32,824 nucleotides of DNA, from NCBI GenBank assembly GCA_007026445.1, contig VDMD01000214.1, positions 1 to 32,824 of the forward strand, written 5' to 3'. The notes below the pieces were generated by a model. That model was given only the letters and a program-made list of their open reading frames with translations, ran no database searches and was not told the DNA's origin. Each line of letters opens with the position of its first letter. Position 1 is the first letter of the stretch. The position numbers were made by a program, and so were the translations under genes. Shown here piece by piece: positions 1-9,613 of the stretch. The stretch comes from Schizophyllum amplum (Eukaryota > Basidiomycota > Agaricomycetes > Agaricales > Schizophyllaceae).

Positions 1-2021
1 GCCCAGCCGGCTTGCGCGTCGTATACCATGTTGAGGTTGCATTGCGGCCAGTTGGGATCGGACGTATTGCTGACACATGCCGCGACCCCGTTATCCGGCG
101 CGGAAACGAACCAGGACCGGTAGGAATCAATGGCGTAGAAGTCGGCAGAGCCTGGCGACGGTGGCGAGCCAGGCATCAGTTTCTCACATCGGGGTAGAAG
201 CACACGCAGGCGGAAAGAAATCGTACCGAGAAGGTCAGCTTTCTCTTCGTCGGTGAAGCGTGGGAGGTATTCCTCAGGAAGGGTGTCCTTCATGATCTGT
301 GGCCAGTCACCAGTGGTGTAGAGCGGGTCGGAAAATATGCCGATCTGGAAAGCGGCCGTGGCGCTCTACTGCTTCGGCGTCGTCCGTATTGTTTGCGCGC
401 CAGGGTGTTCCACTATCCACACACTACGTTTAGATCATCTGATAGGGAGTAAGAAAACACCGGCTTACACAAAATCATCGTTTTTGGAGTGCAATTTCGC
501 CGGAGATGTTCATGGCGCGGAAGGCTGGCGAGGGTCAGTCCGACGATGAAGCAGGCTCGAAGGGAGTTAAAGCACCTTTGGACTGCACCGGCATGTGCTT
601 TGACTGTCAAAGAGGAATCAATTAATGGCTTTAACTGCACAACCTGCGCTACACGCACGGCAGATAGTAAGCGCAATGGAATGGCGCTGTTGACGTATTG
701 ACCCCAGCCGCGTAAGTTACATCTGGATCGCGCTAAGTAAGTATCACAGCCATGAATAAATGAACACGGACTGAAAGGATACGAAGCAATTTGTTCGCAG
801 AACACCCGAGGCTCGTTGAAGGTGTACCTGTAACCGACTTTGAGCAAATCCCGCCATGTGGATGACTTGTGTGCTGACCAGGTCTTGACACGTCCGTTGT
901 ACGCGCTGAAGACAGCCTTGGCATAGCTGAGAAGCTTCAACGAGAAGTCCGTGAAATTAGACAGAGCCACGCACTTGATGAAGTCGTCGACAATCTTAGG
1001 AGAGGTAAACCCGCCGTAGTACGCCTGTAGCGCCAGTGGTGTGTCCCAGTGGACTGAAGGCACGTCACTCCGTGAGCATGCAGAAGAAGTGACTGAGGGG
1101 ACGTACATAACGTGACAACAGGCTCGACTCCATATTCGAGATGTGTGTCGATGACTGTGATGTGTTAACGATTCATCGAGACGCTGTCGATCGCAAACTT
1201 ACCATCCGAATAATGGTCGATGCCCTCTTGATTGACAGGGGAGTCTGCGGCACCGTATGGAAGTATCCTGGACCATGATACTCTGTGCACGTTCGATGAT
1301 TTTCTTAATAACTCAAAACCTGGGCAGACGTACGAGAATGAATGCGTGTTCAAGCCTAGTGCAGCGACTCTGGCGGTGTCCACTTTGTATAGATAATAGT
1401 TGAGGTCGACAATATCCCCTGTCACTCGTCAGCAAAAGGGTCGCGCTTCTTTGCGCTGTTGTGCCACACCTGTAGTATTATCTGCGACACCTCCAGGCTG
1501 ACGTGACGCCCAATCCCACATGGTCGGGCCCTTGCCCTCGTCCTTGACCGCGCCCTCAACTTGATATGCTGCGGTAGCGACGCCATACTTGAATCCGGCA
1601 GGAAACTTATATTGAGGTAGGATGTCCTTCGGCTCAGGAGCGAAGAATGCCGGGTAGAGCGGAGGAGGGGGGGAAGGCAGTGCGACGGAAGCTGTCGGGG
1701 TCACTGTGGTCGTGAACGGTGGAGCCTCTACAGATCCTATCTGGACGAGTAGGTTAAGTAGGCAGATGCAGGCGTACGATGCAAGCGACTCACGACATTC
1801 CAAAGCTCGTCGAGGCCCTCGGCAGAGTAATCGGGCTCAATGGAGCCAACGGGAGGGAAATAAGCCCCCGTAGTCGCGGTCGCCGTCGGAACATCAACTA
1901 CTGTGACAGTCGCGGTAGTAGGAGCCGGGGTTTCTGTCGTTGATGCCTCTGCTGTCTGCGCATGTGCAGCGCGAATTGCCTGCAAAAGGCCAATCCCGAC
2001 AGTACACCTCGAGATATGCAT
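1..2021 (-). CDS. Secreted GH1 beta-glucosidase, 3'-truncated by the window edge and frame-disrupted
   Basis: Glycoside hydrolase family 1 enzymes hydrolyse beta-glucosides by a retaining mechanism. The ATG at 2021 opens with a short hydrophobic leader ending in AHAQ, a likely signal peptide, then a Thr/Pro-rich linker. GH1 motifs follow: FPAGFKYGVATAAYQVEGA, WSRILPYG, HWDTPLALQAYYGG and the acid/base motif TFNEP near 811-825. Exons joined by splice signals: 2021-1794, 1740-1470, 1418-1334, 1282-1203, 1154-1107, 1053-975, 926-879 and 827 downward. Beyond TFNEP the reading is damaged: KNDDFV (about 480-490) and AAFQIGIFSDPLYTTGDWP (about 300-365) lie in frames that no splice site reconciles with what precedes them. 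The segment at 1-180 (SADFYAIDSY) is again good GH1 sequence after an intron. The nucleophile region lies beyond the window. It is either a recent pseudogene or carries sequence errors. Family certain, integrity doubtful. Confidence 0.85.
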
Positions 2022-2969
2022 TGCACTTCCGTCGTGATGATAGGGTAGATGGAGCAGAGAAGGAGGGATGGCCCATCACCTGAGCTCCATGAACAGCGCA
2101 CCTTTAAGAGGTACAAAATTTACGGCCGGTGACCGCAGACGGCATGCGGAGGGCGCGCAGGCTGGTCTCATGACTATCCATGGGATGGATGCCGATGTGT
2201 AGCTTGAGCATGATGCAATATGCATGAGTCCTTGATCTGAAAAGATGGTCGACTCAGGTCGAGCCATACTTATCCCTCGGCGCGGGCGCCGGGGGACTGC
2301 GGCATAACCGACGCGTTGAACCGTCTGACTGGCGACTTTGCCAGTAGGTACAGGGACGTCAAAGGGCTTCACTGTGGAGCTAACATGGTCAAGGTACTAT
2401 ACCTGAGTCCATATTTCACGAGAATGGTATGCGACAAGGCTTTGAATTGTTCCAAGCTAGCAGGAAGAACGCCAGTGACGGTTCGGGCGTTTCTGCCGCG
2501 GCATCTCTTCACAACGGTCATCTGAGGCATTTCTGCATGCAAAATCAAGTGGTCAGTGTACTCGTCGAGACGTCATACAAGGATAGGTTCGGAGCAAGCC
2601 CCGCGCTCCGGCACGCGGCGTGCCGCGTCCTTCGCAAGCTCGCGGAGGCTTTTTTAATAGTCCAAAAAAGGAAGGTATACTCGCGTGCGCGCGCGTGGAG
2701 GGGCTTGATCCGAACCTAATACAAGGTCATACACCAACGCCGCAGAGACACCAAGCGAGAGAAGCAGCGATAGGCAGGCGTGACCAGGCAGATGGTGGTC
2801 AAGTATCCGGAACGACGGGCCGGCATTGATGCGTTTACCGCGAACACATGACCACTGCCACAAATTCGAACACTGACAGTGGCAACACATCGACCTCGTT
2901 TCCCTCTTGATTCTTGCACTCACTCCGGCTTCTATGCGCAGGCTTAGTCCATGCCACCGTCTCCGTGTA

Positions 2970-2988
2970 TCTAGACTCGTAGTCTAGA
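2970..2988. repeat. Palindrome with 8 bp arms
   Basis: TCTAGACT, a 3-nt spacer CGT, then AGTCTAGA: a perfect inverted repeat. It could be a dimeric regulator site in the GH1/HPC2 intergenic region. Function unknown. Confidence 0.5.
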
Positions 2989-3335
2989 CATTCGCGACAT
3001 ATCCGCCAGTCTTATACTTGTGTCTACTCAGGTCAGTACTTACGTACCTTGCATACTTCCCATGCAGAAGTAATACCTATGCATGCAAGGGAGGCAATGG
3101 TGAGCGTGCCTCGAGAGTAGAGCCTACCCTGTGCATACAGGGATTCTACAGCTTTTATAAAGAGTCTCGAACTTACAACATGAAGATAACTAAAAGCCTG
3201 AGGCCTGAGGCCTAAGCGCCGAGCGGCCAAACATGCAAACTTGCCGTAAGTAAGTACGGAAGGGCATATATTCACACTCGTGCGCCTAGACACGCAACAA
3301 TGGCAGTGTGGATAGTGACAAGTTGGCTTGGCCTG

Positions 3336-3362
3336 AGTCGACGCAAAGGAGTCGACGCAAAG
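3336..3362 (+). repeat. Short tandem direct repeat
   Basis: GTCGACGCAAAG occurs twice in immediate succession with a two-base spacer, upstream of HPC2. It may be regulatory or only a replication-slippage product. Confidence 0.55.
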
Positions 3363-3569
3363 AGACGTTCGGTTCGTTGGCAGAGAACTGGAGGCAGCGT
3401 GGTTCGAACACTTGACATTTTGAAATGGAATTGTCGGCCGCCATGAAGTTCGCGGCGCTGGCAGTCGGATGACGCGGCAAATGCAAGCGAAAATGCGGTG
3501 CGAATTTTCGGAAGTTTGGAAGTTCGAAGGTTGGAAGGTGTCCTCGTTGTCCGTTGCTGCGCCGCCGCA

Positions 3570-5503
3570 ATGTCGTCCGACATCGAGATGCTCTCCGAGA
3601 TCGCGCGCCGCAGCGCCTCCCACCGCTCGACGCCGGTATACTCGCTGCCGCCGTCGCGCCACCCGTCAATTCCCGACGACCGCAGCTTTATCGAACCCGC
3701 CGCCCCCTCTCCCATCTATCCTCCCGTCCCGCCTCCAGAGCCCGTGGCAACGAAACCTGCCAGCAAAGCCGCGAAGGGCAAGCAACGCGCTCGTTCACCA
3801 TCCGGCTCGCCGCCACCGCCCGAGCGCCCGCCGTTGCAGACGATCAGGCTCGAAATCGCCCTCGGCGGCCCCGACCACTATGAAGTCGACATCGCCGAGC
3901 TCGCGCGTACGACCGGCCAGCGCCCGCTCACCCCTGTTGCCATCAAGCAGCATCACGACAGCGGTGAGAGCGAGGGCGAGGACGGCGCAGAGCCCGACGC
4001 AGAGCCCGACGACGCCGGCAAAGCCCCGAAGCGGAAGAAGCGGGTACGCCCACATGCCTCTTTCGGACGCCTTCCCCCTCACTCACTCACTCCTCGTCCG
4101 CAGAAATACGGCGCAGACTACTACGATGTCTCCGACCCCTTCATCGACGACTCCGAGCTTGCCATTGACGAGCGCAAGTTCTTCGCCCAGACGAAGCAGC
4201 AGGGTTTCTACGTCTCGTCAGGCGAGGTCGCCCTCATGAAGGACAAGTGCGTTGCGCGCCATCCCACCCCTCCCCCTCCCTCTGACCCCCTCTGCAGATC
4301 GCCAATCAAGAGAACAAAGTCCAGGAAGATGCCCCTGACCGTCGGCAACGTCGTCGCCTCCGACGCCGGCCGGCCCCCGATCAGCGCCGTCGGCAGCGCT
4401 CTCCACGCCAACCAGGACGGCTCTCGCGACGCCCCCATAGCCGTTTCCGATACCGACGACCCAGAACGCAAGCATGCCGCTGCGGCTGCAGCTGCAGCTG
4501 CCCCCGCCGACACCGCGGTGGCTGGCCAGAAGCGCAAGCGCTATATCACCGTGGTAGAAGACGGCAAGAAGCGCAAGCTCGTCGACATCAACTCCTTCCA
4601 CCCGGACCTCCAGTCCATGATTGAGGACCTTAAGGCCGCCGTCGCGAAGGAGAGCTGGGTCAAGGGCAAGTTCCCCGTCAGTCTGAGGCCCATGCTCAAG
4701 GAGTTCGCCCTCGCTGCCATCCGCCTGGACGAGTACGACGACGCGTTCTTTTCGGCCTTGCCGCAGATTTTCCCGTACAACAAATTCACTATGTCGAAGC
4801 TCTGCAAGCGCACCGTCTTCCCCGACCACGTCGCTCTGCTGACCGAGCGCCAGGACCAACTCTTGGTCCAACTCAAGCAGCTCGCCGATGAAGGATTCCC
4901 GAAAGTCGAGGAGGACTATCAGAGGAGCCTTACGGTCTGGGGCAGGCGTCAGGAAAAGAGCGTGTCCGATCTCACGCCCAACGGCGGCGCACAGTCAGAG
5001 GACAGCCATTCCGGTGCCCCTACACGACAACCTACGGAAGAGAAGGAAGACAAGGAGGACAAGGATGCGATGGATGTTGATGGAGACGCGCCGCCTCCCA
5101 CGCAACCCGACAAGGACAAGCCTATGAACCGCCCGACGAAGAAGTATCGCATGAACGAGCAGATGAAGACCATAGTGTGGCAACTGGTTCTCCTGAGCAA
5201 CGAGATTTGCCGGCTCGAGAACGAGAATAAGTCAGTACTGACAATAGCATGCATGCGTCTTCAATGCTGACGCCGCCCGCAGTCAGCTCGAAGGCTCAGT
5301 CATCCAGATGAGCGAGCAGGGTTTGCGCAAAGTGCTCTACCAGAAGATTATCACCGCTTTCCCAGACGGGTGGGTCTCGTCTGGCCAAATATCGCGCGAT
5401 GGTGAGCCGTGTCATACACTTCCCTCAACTGTGCCCTAACCTCCCTTCAGTGAGCGCAATCAAGAAGCGCCTGGAAAGGGAGCAGGCGGAGGAGCGCACG
5501 TGA
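3570..5503 (+). CDS. HPC2: HIR histone chaperone complex subunit, HPC2/ubinuclein family
   Basis: HPC2/ubinuclein proteins belong to the HIR/HIRA complex, which deposits H3-H4 independently of replication and represses histone genes. Five exons join in frame: 3570-4043, 4104-4246, 4298-5230, 5283-5401 and 5451-5503, giving 573 residues. The start at 3570 (MSSDIEML) was preferred over upstream ATG 3498 because conserved-looking low-complexity protein begins there. Exon 2 carries the Hpc2-related domain (YYDVSDPFIDDSEL, then KFFAQTKQQGFYVSSGE, about residues 160-205). A ubinuclein-like middle domain follows (DLQSMIEDLKAAVAKESW to FPDHVALLTERQDQL, about 320-430), then an acidic linker and a helical C-terminus (QMKTIVWQLVLLSNEICRLE). 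An Ala9 run and basic KRKR patches suggest a nuclear protein. The first two introns are multiples of three and open, so unspliced sequence reads through them. Confidence 0.92.
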
Positions 5504-6275
5504 GGCTCGTTCTGGCCTTCGCTATCCCTGTCCTAGCGCGGCTTCACGCGCCGCGTGCCGTCTCTGCATTGTTTACGGTCCCTGTTACAACCGAGCATAT
5601 GGGCTCGGCACCTACTCTATTTTACTGAAACACCGGTCCTCGCCGGCTACCTCCTACGCTCCTCTTTCTTGCGTCAGTCTCCGTCCTCCCATTCTCTACG
5701 TCTCTGTCCTCCATTTCCTACGTGCGCGCCCCCTGTCGCCACGCCATACGCTCCCCCTGTCGCCACGTATTACGACCGCATCTCCCTCCACGCTCTGTGT
5801 CTCGCTCGCCTTGCTCTGTGTACTGGTAAAGCTCAGCACCACCAATCTTATATAAGTACGCGCGGGACTCTGTCTTATTGTTAATAAAGTGGCTCTCCAG
5901 GTTTTGACTGTCAGTGCCAGGTTCTTGACAACGGCGATTTGTAGATCTGCCCCAAGTCAGCCTTAAACAGGGTTGGACAGGATATTGGTGTATGCATTCC
6001 AGTAGTAAGCAATCCAAAGTAAGTGAAGACAGCGCGTAGTCAAGAGTAGCCTGCACAGGAAGTAAGTAACGTATGAGGCGAGGGTAAGTAGGAGTTCATG
6101 AGATGAAAGCATATATAACACAGATCCATTACGAGGCAAGAGATTATCGGTCAACGCCTCACGGGCCCAGGTTGTAGTCCTTGTTGCACGTAAAGCAACA
6201 TGCTCTCAGAGTAGCGAGTCCTCCATCAAGCAGCCACGCAGTCCTGGCGTGCTGAATCCATTTTCAGGCGATCTC
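5504..6275. other. Convergent 3' intergenic region (HPC2 / C78 peptidase)
   Basis: Both flanking genes end here, so it should hold two 3' UTRs. An AATAAA at 5883-5888 could be the plus-strand polyadenylation signal. A unit containing CCCCCTGTCGCCACG is repeated about 25 bp apart near 5731-5770. The open frames here have low-complexity translations and no family resemblance; none is called. Confidence 0.5.
5883..5888 (+). terminator. AATAAA, possible polyadenylation signal of HPC2
   Basis: Canonical AATAAA hexamer 380 bp after the HPC2 stop, in a T-rich context. Fungal poly(A) signals are degenerate, so this is only suggestive. Confidence 0.35.
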
Positions 6276-8257
6276 CTAGCATATCCTCGTGCTATATACC
6301 GCGCGCCGACTCTCCCTCTGCGCCTCCGTCAACGGCGGGGTCAACGGGAAATACAAGATCTGATACGAGTCCTTCTTGTTCCTGTCGAAGTAGTCAATGT
6401 CAAGGGTCCAACCTCTTCCGCAACGGCAGACATACAGTTGCTTCGCATCCTTTCGGAAGAAACGCATCGTCTGCGACAGGTCCAACTGGGGCGTCTCGTG
6501 TTGTGCCACCGTGGTCGATGAGCCACCGCGCGGCGCCAGTGCAGCTCCGCGCTTGGGCGTCGGGGACGGGCTGGTACTTCGTACGTTTGTAGCGCCGCTG
6601 GGACCATGCACATGCCGCTGCTTTCCTCGCTGATCTAGTGGCGGCTCGACAGCGCGCCGCTTGCCGTGTTTGCGCAGTGGACTGCCATGAATGAGGTTCT
6701 TTATTGTGTGCGACCGATGGTGGTGGTCCTGCTTCCCGTTCTCGTTAGAGTATGAGGCCGCCGGCTGTGTGTGCTTGTCATCTCCTTCAGCGGTTGTATT
6801 CGGCGTCGTCACGCCAAACTCTGCGAGTGCTGCTTGGCGAAGGTGTTTATTGGGTGTTCTATGGGGCGAAACCAGATAAGGATGAGAGTTGGATAGAGAA
6901 CGCCACGACAGTCACTTACCGCCCAGGATCAAGGGTCAGAAGGTTGACGCTGCCATCCTTGAGTTGTTCAAATCCTATGATGGCCTGCGAATGCCCGTTG
7001 TACTGTAGTATGAGTGGCATCTTGTCTGTAGACGTTATCGGCGAAGAGCTCATAAGAGCAGAGTTCACGTCGGTGGGAGCGGCCTGTCGCTTGGGCTCGA
7101 AGTAGCCCATGATCCATTGCACGACGATGTCCGCTGGAGATAGGGTCAGGCCTTCCTTACAGATATATGGGACGGAAAAAGCGGCATGGATCAGTAACGC
7201 ACCATTCGGCTGACGTTCCAGGTTGAAGTCGACCAATTCAGCCCTGCAATCGAGTGGGTGAGGTCTACTACTGTCTCGAAATGAAGAACCACGCACGGTA
7301 TGCCTTTGTAAGCCAGCGCAACCCATAGATCTATATGTGACGCTCAGTATATTCCGGAGTATAACAGAATCGTATACTGACCGGCGGTTCCGATCCACTT
7401 GCCGGTCCCCACCAGTTTCTTGAGCTGTTTGGCGCCTTCTGGGTCGAAACCTGCACATCGCATTGAATGGTGTTCACACGGCATTTCGATAGCTGACGCA
7501 CCAGCTGCCCAAGCTTCCTCAAGCCAGCGCTGCAGATTCCGGACGCTTGGCGGTATGTGCCTTTCCAGCAATATTGCGTATGCTGGTTGTTTCTCCTGAA
7601 TCATCAGCAGCGCGCATGCCATCAGGAAATTGCGATACCTATACAACGAATATTCAGGTTGAGGTCATAGACAAGGTGTGGCACAACAAACCCGCAACCC
7701 CACGTTCTGTCGAACATCTCGCTGGCGACGTGTGTGGCGCGATGGTCGCAGACTACGGCGCGCCGCGTCTTTCCGCGTTGTATTGCACGTTGGAGTGCCC
7801 GCTTCAGCAGGGGTATGACAGCTTGGGAGTCTGAGCGATGTGGAAGGACCTGCAATGATTCACCGCACCTGGTGTGAATGATGGAGGAGGTGGAATAGAC
7901 AGTCCCGGATGCCAAAAGCCAGAGTCGCGCGTCTTCCAGTTCATGGAATCGAAGGCACCCTTCGATCGCTCCTTCCACGAAGTCGTCGATGTAGTCCTAT
8001 CGCGTTTCGTCTCGTTCTTGAGGGGCTGCTGAGGCTCCGAGGGACCCTCTTCCTTGAAGTGGTTCTCATAGTGTTCTTCGCGTTGTCCGATCGTGAACTT
8101 GTCTAAGTTTATAAAACAAAGCTGACATTGTACGGCACCCAGTCCACTGATGGATGTTAACAAGTGGTTCAGGTCACAACAAAGAGGCTACGCACGCCTG
8201 CTCTGCGAACTCGGACTCCGAGGCGTCAATCCTTCCGCCGGACAGAGTGTACGACAT
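6276..8257 (-). CDS. Peptidase C78 (ZUFSP/ZUP1/Mug105-type) deubiquitinase
   Basis: The C78 family contains UFM1-specific proteases and the ZUFSP/Mug105 branch, which cleaves ubiquitin chains. Eight exons join in frame: 8257-8196, 8146-7869, 7830-7692, 7638-7382, 7330-7297, 7243-6920, 6858-6436 and 6381-6276, about 540 residues. The third acceptor could lie 9 nt further on, avoiding a 38-nt intron. An N-terminal zinc finger (CQLC, later HYENH) precedes the peptidase. Catalytic signatures are visible: Cys in TWGCGYRNFLMACALL (codon around the exon 3/4 junction), WIGTADLWVALAYKGIP, His in LQYNGHSQAIIGFE and Asp in LLTLDPG. The domain ends with MRFFRKDAKQL-NKKDSYQIL after a long inserted low-complexity stretch encoded by exon 7. 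Most fungi lack UFM1 and the zinc finger fits the ZUFSP branch, so ubiquitin is the likelier substrate (inference). Confidence 0.88.
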
Positions 8258-8414
8258 GACGGGAGGAAGAAGGATGAGAGGAGCACGACGCGAAGCTCGA
8301 AATGACGTAAGCGGGGCACGCGTTCAGCAACGTGATACCGTGTGACTGATCGCGCAACAATCCGATTCCCAACTTGTCCTTGCCTTTGTTATTGTAAGTA
8401 CTTGTCTTTTCCGA
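8258..8414. promoter_or_regulatory. Bidirectional promoter between C78 peptidase and hypothetical gene
   Basis: Only 157 bp separate the two divergent start codons, so the genes probably share one promoter region. No clear TATA box was seen. Confidence 0.6.
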
Positions 8415-9280
8415 ATGAGCAGCCGTCTGGCATCCTTCAAAGGTCCATCGACGCCGACCGCATCGCCTGTACAGGCGCAGAAGCGTGGCGGCGGCAGCGC
8501 GCCAAATTCTCCCTCCCGTCCAGTGTCGAACGAGACGACCTACCATCGCCAAGTCAGAGCAGCTCTGCAAGAATTACAAGCAGTCGCGCAAACATGGGAT
8601 GAGCTCGTGCTTATGGATGGTCTGAAGGCTGTGCAGACGCTCGTGGATAGCAGGACAGAGCTTGAGTCCGTATATACTAGTCCTCGCGGACGGCCGCTTG
8701 ACTGATCACACCATAGGAACGCGCTCGCTTCAGTCCCTGGGCGGAAGCCATGGACACATCTTGTGTGTACAAAAATCGAAGACATGGAGAGATGTATCGT
8801 CGATTTGGATGTACTTTCCGGCAAGCTGGTCAGTCGCTTCATAGCCTTTGCGGTGAGGTATCATTGACCCATCTATCCAGAGAAAACAGTTTTCGAAAAT
8901 GAATGCCATCGTAGATGCACTCGAGGGTGTCTTGCAGAACGCACACAAGATCAAGGGCTGGCAATGGGTCTCCCAGGAACCACTCTGGCTGACTTGGTCG
9001 CTGGAGAAATTCGGTGCGTGAACTTCTTAAGGTCTTGAGTGAGGGGCATGCTTACGCCTCCATAGTCACCGAAATTCCAGACCTACTCGTCGTCTACCAC
9101 AGATCTCTCGACGAGCATGCCGATATGATTTGGCGACTTCGCAGTCACTCAATATCGTTTGAAGACTCGCGTACGATCGTCTCGGAATGGACATCGCAAA
9201 CCGCTCTCGAGGAAGATGGGTGGGACGCGCGTTGGAACGATTTGTGCGCTGTCGAGGTCGAGCGATGGGGTCGGAGATGA
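8415..9280 (+). CDS. Conserved-looking hypothetical helical protein, 236 aa
   Basis: Not recognised. Four exons (8415-8665, 8717-8828, 8881-9013, 9066-9280) join in frame through introns of about 52 nt and give 236 residues. The third exon could instead begin at 8890, also in frame. The first 40 residues are Ser/Pro/Ala-rich and probably disordered. The rest is rich in helical heptad-like sequence (VRAALQELQAVAQTWDEL, KIEDMERCIVDLDVLSGKL, MNAIVDALEGVLQNAHKIK) with several Trp residues (GWQWVSQEPLWLTW; GWDARWNDLCAVEVERW). There is no signal peptide or membrane segment. A small coiled-coil subunit of a larger complex, such as kinetochore, trafficking or cytoskeletal, would fit, but nothing in the sequence decides this. 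It is divergent from the C78 peptidase gene and shares its promoter region. Confidence 0.7.
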
Positions 9281-9613
9281 GCTCTGCTGGCAGTCATCGA
9301 CAGTAACCAACTTCTAACAAGCGGGCCACCCAATAGCGGTAATGCCCTGCTATGCATTGGATGTACGCCCTAAATCCCCACTCGGCCTCTGGCGTTAACT
9401 GTAGCGCTGAGTACTAATTTTCTTTGTGTACTCAGGTTGTCATCGAGCCCCATGTCCTATTGCTCACGGATGCGTCTCCCGTACGACGCTCACGGCATCT
9501 ACCTAGCAAGAGACGAAAGGCTGCGGTTCTGCGTGTTCAATGCTGCAAAGCTCGAGTCCTTCGACCCGGTAATCACATCATTTACAAAGCATCTGTAGAA
9601 TACACACATTGCC
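9281..9613. other. Convergent interval before SYF1
   Basis: 333 bp between two convergent genes. It holds a strong intron 3' end (TACTAAT near 9411-9417, pyrimidine-rich tract, acceptor CTCAG ending at 9435) followed by a 53-codon open exon. See the small ORF at 9352-9598. Confidence 0.5.
9352..9598 (+). CDS. Possible small spliced ORF of 57 aa (unrecognised)
   Basis: A textbook branch point TACTAAT and acceptor CTCAG at 9435 open an exon whose frame reads MRLPYDAHGIYLARDERLRF and then FNAAKLESFDPVITSFTKHL before a stop at 9596-9598. Its composition looks protein-like. A minimal upstream exon is ATG CAT TGG AT at 9352-9362 with donor GTACGC, which gives 57 residues after removal of a 73-nt intron. 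The 5' exon is uncertain. The segment could instead be an alternative last exon of the hypothetical gene ending at 9280. It ends only 15 bp from the SYF1 stop on the other strand. No family recognised. Confidence 0.35.

Larger units (their letters stand above)
2022..3569. other. Intergenic region between divergent GH1 and HPC2 genes
   Basis: This 1.5 kb stretch must hold both promoters. No ORF in it resembles a protein. It contains a TATAAA at 3156-3161 on the plus strand, about 410 bp before the HPC2 start; an 8 bp-arm palindrome at 2970-2988; a 6 bp-arm palindrome at 3127-3142; a doubled GCCTGAG unit near 3196-3213; and two direct copies of GTCGACGCAAAG near 3336-3362. A GATAAG-type site lies on the minus strand near 2270. 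No RNA gene was seen. Confidence 0.5.

Noticed and set aside
4218..4871. Long minus-strand open frame opposite HPC2
   Set aside because: It is the antisense shadow of a GC-rich coding exon whose plus-strand product has recognisable ubinuclein domains.
5555..5884. 109-codon plus-strand frame after HPC2
   Set aside because: It lies in the expected 3' UTR, is rich in short repeats and ends at the AATAAA; no homology signal.
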